Shown one piece after another: positions 12,592 through 15,516 of a stretch of 15,516 nt of DNA. This DNA is from Gammaproteobacteria bacterium (GTDB lineage Bacteria > Pseudomonadota > Gammaproteobacteria > DAOWEP01), in contig DAOWEP010000181.1 in assembly GCA_030638455.1 (NCBI GenBank), forward strand, positions 1-15,516, in the 5' to 3' direction. Made by a program: the position numbers and the translations under genes. Each line of letters opens with the position of its first letter. Positions within the stretch are counted from its first letter, which is position 1. Under the pieces are notes generated by a model. That model was not told the DNA's origin. It ran no database searches and saw only the letters and a list, made by a program, of their open reading frames with translations.

Positions 12592-13812
12592 GTGAGCGGG
12601 AAATTACCTGTTTATATGGATTACTCGGCAACAACGCCGGTTGATCCACGTGTTGCTGAAAAAATGTGTAGTTGCTTAATGATGGATGGTGACTTTGGGA
12701 ATCCTGCGTCACGTTCTCATGCCTATGGTTGGAAGGCGGATGAGCTGGTTGAGCAATCACGCCAGCATGTGGCTGATTTAATCAATGCAGATAAGAAAGA
12801 GATTGTCTGGACATCGGGTGCAACTGAGTCTGACAATCTGGCTATTAAAGGCGTTGCGCACTTTTACAAGAAGAAAGGTCGGCATATTGTTACCTGTAAG
12901 ACTGAACACAAGGCCGTACTTGATACCTGCCGTCAGCTGGAACGTGAAGGATATGAAGTAACCTATCTGGATCCGGAGCCTACCGGGCTGCTTGATCTGG
13001 AGAAACTCAAGGCCGCCCTGCGTGATGACACAATCCTGGTTTCCATCATGCACGTCAATAACGAGATAGGTGTAATCCAGGATATCAGCGCGATTGGCGA
13101 AATTACCCGCGAACGTGGCATTCTGTTCCATGTAGATGCGGCCCAGAGCGCTGGTAAGGTGCCCATTGATTTGCAGGAAATGAAGGTTGATTTGATGTCT
13201 TTTTCTGCACACAAGATTTATGGGCCTAAAGGTATAGGTGCATTATATGTGCGTCGTAAACCGCGTGTAAGGCTGGAGGCCCAGATGCACGGTGGTGGGC
13301 ACGAGCGTGGTATGCGTTCTGGAACACTGGCGGTACACCAGATAGTGGGCATGGGTGAGGCGTTTCGTATTGCCAAAGAAGAAATGGTGGCAGAGAACGA
13401 GCGCATCCTGACATTACGTAACCGCTTGTGGGATGCCCTGAAAGATATGGAAGAAGTATATGTTAATGGCGACCTTGCGCATCATGTTGCTGGCAACATT
13501 AATATCAGTTTTAACTTTGTGGAAGGCGAGTCGCTGATCATGGCAATAAAAGATCTGGCGGTTTCATCAGGTTCTGCCTGCACCTCGGCAAGTCTGGAGC
13601 CTTCTTATGTATTGCGTGCCCTGGGTCGGAATGATGAGTTGGCGCATAGTTCAATAAGGTTTACGCTGGGCCGTTTTTCAACTGTAGAAGATGTGGATTT
13701 CGCAGTTGAACTGGTTCGCAAGAAGGTAGAGAAATTACGTGCCTTGTCCCCATTGTGGGAAATGTATCAAGACGGTATCGACCTGGCTTCTGTGCAGTGG
13801 GCTGCACATTAG
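12592..13812 (+). CDS. iscS: Cysteine desulfurase IscS
   Basis: IscS is the pyridoxal phosphate enzyme that takes sulfur from cysteine as a persulfide and hands it to IscU and to tRNA thiolation factors. With GTG 12592 as start the product has 406 residues (E. coli 404). Seen directly: LPVYMDYSATTPVDPRV at the N-terminus, ATESDNLAIKG, TEHK with the PLP-stacking His106, SFSAHKIYGPKG with the PLP lysine Lys208, GGGHERGMRSGT, and the mobile active-site loop SSGSACTSAS with catalytic Cys330. The start at GTG 12592 has GAGG with 8-nt spacing; another in-frame GTG at 12583 lies inside that Shine-Dalgarno sequence and is less likely. It sits between iscR and iscU in the standard operon. Confidence 0.97.
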   Translation: MSGKLPVYMDYSATTPVDPRVAEKMCSCLMMDGDFGNPASRSHAYGWKADELVEQSRQHVADLINADKKEIVWTSGATESDNLAIKGVAHFYKKKGRHIVTCKTEHKAVLDTCRQLEREGYEVTYLDPEPTGLLDLEKLKAALRDDTILVSIMHVNNEIGVIQDISAIGEITRERGILFHVDAAQSAGKVPIDLQEMKVDLMSFSAHKIYGPKGIGALYVRRKPRVRLEAQMHGGGHERGMRSGTLAVHQIVGMGEAFRIAKEEMVAENERILTLRNRLWDALKDMEEVYVNGDLAHHVAGNINISFNFVEGESLIMAIKDLAVSSGSACTSASLEPSYVLRALGRNDELAHSSIRFTLGRFSTVEDVDFAVELVRKKVEKLRALSPLWEMYQDGIDLASVQWAAH

Positions 13813-13876
13813 ATCATTAGTGCTGGTTTGTTAGTATTGTTTCATTTGGTTAATTGTATTTTGCAGGAGAAAGATC

Positions 13877-14287
13877 ATGGCATACGGTGAAAAGGTACTG
13901 GATCACTACGAAAATCCACGTAACGTGGGCTCCATGGATAAGGATGATTTATCAGTCGGGACAGGTATGGTGGGCGCTCCCGCTTGTGGTGATGTAATGA
14001 AGTTACAGATTAAGGTAAATGATGAAGGCATAATAGAAGATGCCATGTTCAAGACTTATGGTTGTGGATCTGCCATTGCATCCAGCTCATTATTAACAGA
14101 GTGGGTGAAGGGTAAGACCCTGGATGAAGCAAGCCAGATCAAGAACTCGGAGATTGCAGAAGAGCTGGAATTGCCGCCAGTGAAAGTTCACTGTTCAGTT
14201 CTGGCAGAGGACGCTATAAAGGCTGCAATTGATAATTATACGGGCAAGCAGAATGCTGATGTGAAGGACGAAACCAAGAGTGCTTGA
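13877..14287 (+). CDS. iscU: Iron-sulfur cluster assembly scaffold IscU
   Basis: IscU is the scaffold on which [2Fe-2S] clusters are built from IscS sulfur and iron. The 136 residues (E. coli 128) have the three cluster cysteines C37, C63 and C106, Asp39 and His105, and the HscA recognition motif LPPVK at 99-103, all in the classical positions. The short extra C-terminal tail (NADVKDETKSA) is charged and probably disordered. AGGAG with 7-nt spacing is a strong ribosome binding site. It lies 64 nt after iscS and 47 nt before iscA. Confidence 0.98.
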   Translation: MAYGEKVLDHYENPRNVGSMDKDDLSVGTGMVGAPACGDVMKLQIKVNDEGIIEDAMFKTYGCGSAIASSSLLTEWVKGKTLDEASQIKNSEIAEELELPPVKVHCSVLAEDAIKAAIDNYTGKQNADVKDETKSA

Positions 14288-14334
14288 TAAGGCTTGTTAT
14301 TGAACATTTTTGATTGAGAAGTTGGGATTATAAT

Positions 14335-14658
14335 ATGGGGATTACACTTACAGAATCAGCTGCAGAGCGCGTAAAAACATTTATGGAGAAACGGGGCGGC
14401 AGCGTAGGCGTGCGTCTTGGTGTTAAAACAACCGGCTGTTCAGGTATGGCCTATGTGCTTGAGTTTGTAGATGCGGTTGAAGAAGATGATCAGGTCTTCG
14501 AAGACCACGGTGTAAAGGTGATTGTAAACCCAAAGAGCCTGGTTTATCTGGATGGAACAGAGCTGGATTTTACTCGTGAAGGCTTGAATGAGGGCTTTAA
14601 ATTCAATAACCCGAATGTAAAAGATGAATGTGGTTGTGGTGAGAGCTTTACGGTCTAG
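14335..14658 (+). CDS. iscA: A-type iron-sulfur carrier IscA
   Basis: IscA is an A-type carrier that takes clusters or iron to target proteins. With ATG 14335 the product is 107 residues, the same length as E. coli IscA, and starts MGITLTESAAERV. Cluster ligands C35, C99 and C101 (in KTTGCSGMAY and DECGCGESF) are all present in the E. coli positions. A longer in-frame start at TTG 14314 would add seven residues not found in relatives. The ribosome binding site is modest (GGGA 14324-14327, 7-nt spacing). It is followed by a 113-nt gap before hscB. Confidence 0.97.
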   Translation: MGITLTESAAERVKTFMEKRGGSVGVRLGVKTTGCSGMAYVLEFVDAVEEDDQVFEDHGVKVIVNPKSLVYLDGTELDFTREGLNEGFKFNNPNVKDECGCGESFTV

Positions 14659-14771
14659 CAGTTCTTCCTGGTAATATTGTCTAGCTACACATTTCCCTGA
14701 TATGTGAATGTTTGAAAAAATAGTATAGCCCGGTTATTGTGGAAGATATTATTTTTTGAGGCAGCACGTAC

Positions 14772-15320
14772 ATGTCGTTTGATTTATCCAGCAATTACTT
14801 TGAAATATTTGAGTTGCCCATAAGTTTTACAATAGACTTGACGTTGCTGGTGCAGCGCTTTCGTGATTTACAGCAAGTGGTTCACCCTGATCGCTTTGCA
14901 AGTGCCAGTGACCAGGAAAGACGCATTTCCATGCAGCAGTCTACAAGGTTGAATGAGGCGTATCAGGTTTTAAAGGACCCATTATCAAGAGCCCGGTATT
15001 TACTGGAGCTTAATGGTATTCAATGGGAGGACGAGAAGTCTACTGTTTCAGATACGGAATTTTTAATGGAACAGATGGAGCTGAGGGAGGTGTTAAGTGA
15101 GGTGAGAGGTAAGCGGGATCCACTAATGGAGGTTGGCCGAATTCTGGATGATGTTGTGTCCCGGATCAGAGAAATGACAGATGAGCTAGAGTTGCAGTTT
15201 GAAAATTCAGATGAAGAGCACCTGAATCAGGCAAAAGAAGCAGTGAGAAAATTGCAGTTCCTGAATAAATTAAAGGAAGAGGCTGAATCCATAGAGGCTG
15301 ATCTTGAGGATGAGCTTTAA
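14772..15320 (+). CDS. hscB: J-domain co-chaperone HscB
   Basis: HscB delivers IscU to the Hsp70-type chaperone HscA and stimulates its ATPase, helping cluster release. The 182 residues (E. coli 171) carry an N-terminal J-domain with HPD at 38-40, followed by RFASASDQERR and QQSTRLNEAYQVLKDPLSRARYLL, then the C-terminal three-helix domain with FLMEQMELREVL, the surface known to contact IscU in E. coli, and LQFLNKLKEEAE. The N-terminus is a few residues longer than in E. coli. GAGG lies 10 nt before the ATG. hscA starts 18 nt after the stop, so the two are co-transcribed. Confidence 0.96.
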   Translation: MSFDLSSNYFEIFELPISFTIDLTLLVQRFRDLQQVVHPDRFASASDQERRISMQQSTRLNEAYQVLKDPLSRARYLLELNGIQWEDEKSTVSDTEFLMEQMELREVLSEVRGKRDPLMEVGRILDDVVSRIREMTDELELQFENSDEEHLNQAKEAVRKLQFLNKLKEEAESIEADLEDEL

Positions 15321-15338
15321 GCAAATAAAGTAATCACA

Positions 15339-15516
15339 ATGGCATTATTACAAATTTCAGAACCAGGCCAAACAACTGCCCCGCATGAACACAGATTGGC
15401 GGCAGGAATTGACCTGGGTACTACAAATTCACTGGTTGCATCCGTTCGTAGTGGTGCGGCGGAAACGCTGTTGGATGAACAGGGCAGAAGCATGTTGCCT
15501 TCTATTGTTCGCTATC
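15339..15516 (+). CDS. hscA: Hsp70-type chaperone HscA, N-terminal part (3'-partial)
   Basis: HscA is the specialised Hsp70 that binds the LPPVK motif of IscU and drives cluster transfer with ATP. The frame starts at ATG 15339 and is open to the window end (59 full codons). It begins MALLQISEPGQ, the usual HscA start, then AAGIDLGTTNSLVA, the first phosphate-binding motif of the Hsp70 ATPase domain, and DEQGRSMLPSIVRY. These features separate it from DnaK, which lacks this leader. No clear Shine-Dalgarno sequence is seen. The rest of the gene and any fdx and iscX lie outside the window. Confidence 0.96.
   Translation, partial: MALLQISEPGQTTAPHEHRLAAGIDLGTTNSLVASVRSGAAETLLDEQGRSMLPSIVRY

Overview
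The window is a piece of a bacterial chromosome. Gene content and protein similarity point to a gammaproteobacterium of moderate GC content, probably near the Chromatiales or related sulfur-cycle lineages; that placement is inference from gene order (suhB-trmJ-cysE-iscR-iscS-iscU-iscA-hscB-hscA, plus an AmmeMemoRadiSam gene) and not from a search. Almost every gene is a recognisable housekeeping gene.

Layout. 1-300 is the 3' end of an AmmeMemoRadiSam radical SAM gene. Its stop codon lies in the first bases of a 268-bp inverted-repeat element (298-565), which has near-perfect 34-bp ends and two nested hairpins and no coding capacity: a MITE-like element. Next come an HDOD-domain signalling protein (719-1576) and the molybdenum cofactor gene mogA (1673-2206). 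A second large imperfect palindrome (2207-2340) starts directly after the mogA stop. Then follow a small conserved-looking hypothetical gene (2398-2637) with a possible coupled leader peptide, and a tRNA-Leu(CAA) on the minus strand (2666-2752). queA and tgt (2849-5071) make the tRNA base queuosine and are separated by a tract of CTAGTNN heptamers. yajC-secD-secF (5250-8561) form the Sec translocon accessory complex and end at a perfect palindromic terminator shared with a convergent 97-codon gene of unknown function (8660-8953, minus). suhB (minus) and trmJ (plus) are divergent.

The right third is an iron-sulfur cluster assembly locus. cysE makes O-acetylserine for cysteine, the sulfur donor. 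IscR is the [2Fe-2S]-sensing repressor, IscS removes sulfur from cysteine, IscU is the scaffold, IscA an A-type carrier, and HscB/HscA (HscA runs off the window) are the chaperone pair for cluster release. Upstream of iscR a clear sigma70-type promoter is embedded in a 25-bp sequence resembling the type 1 IscR operator, which suggests the usual autorepression circuit.

I see no CRISPR array, prophage, toxin-antitoxin pair or defence system. The parts least explained by known genes are the two palindromic intergenic elements, each placed exactly at the end of a gene, the heptamer tract, the two small hypothetical genes, and an unusual substitution cluster in a conserved loop of Tgt.
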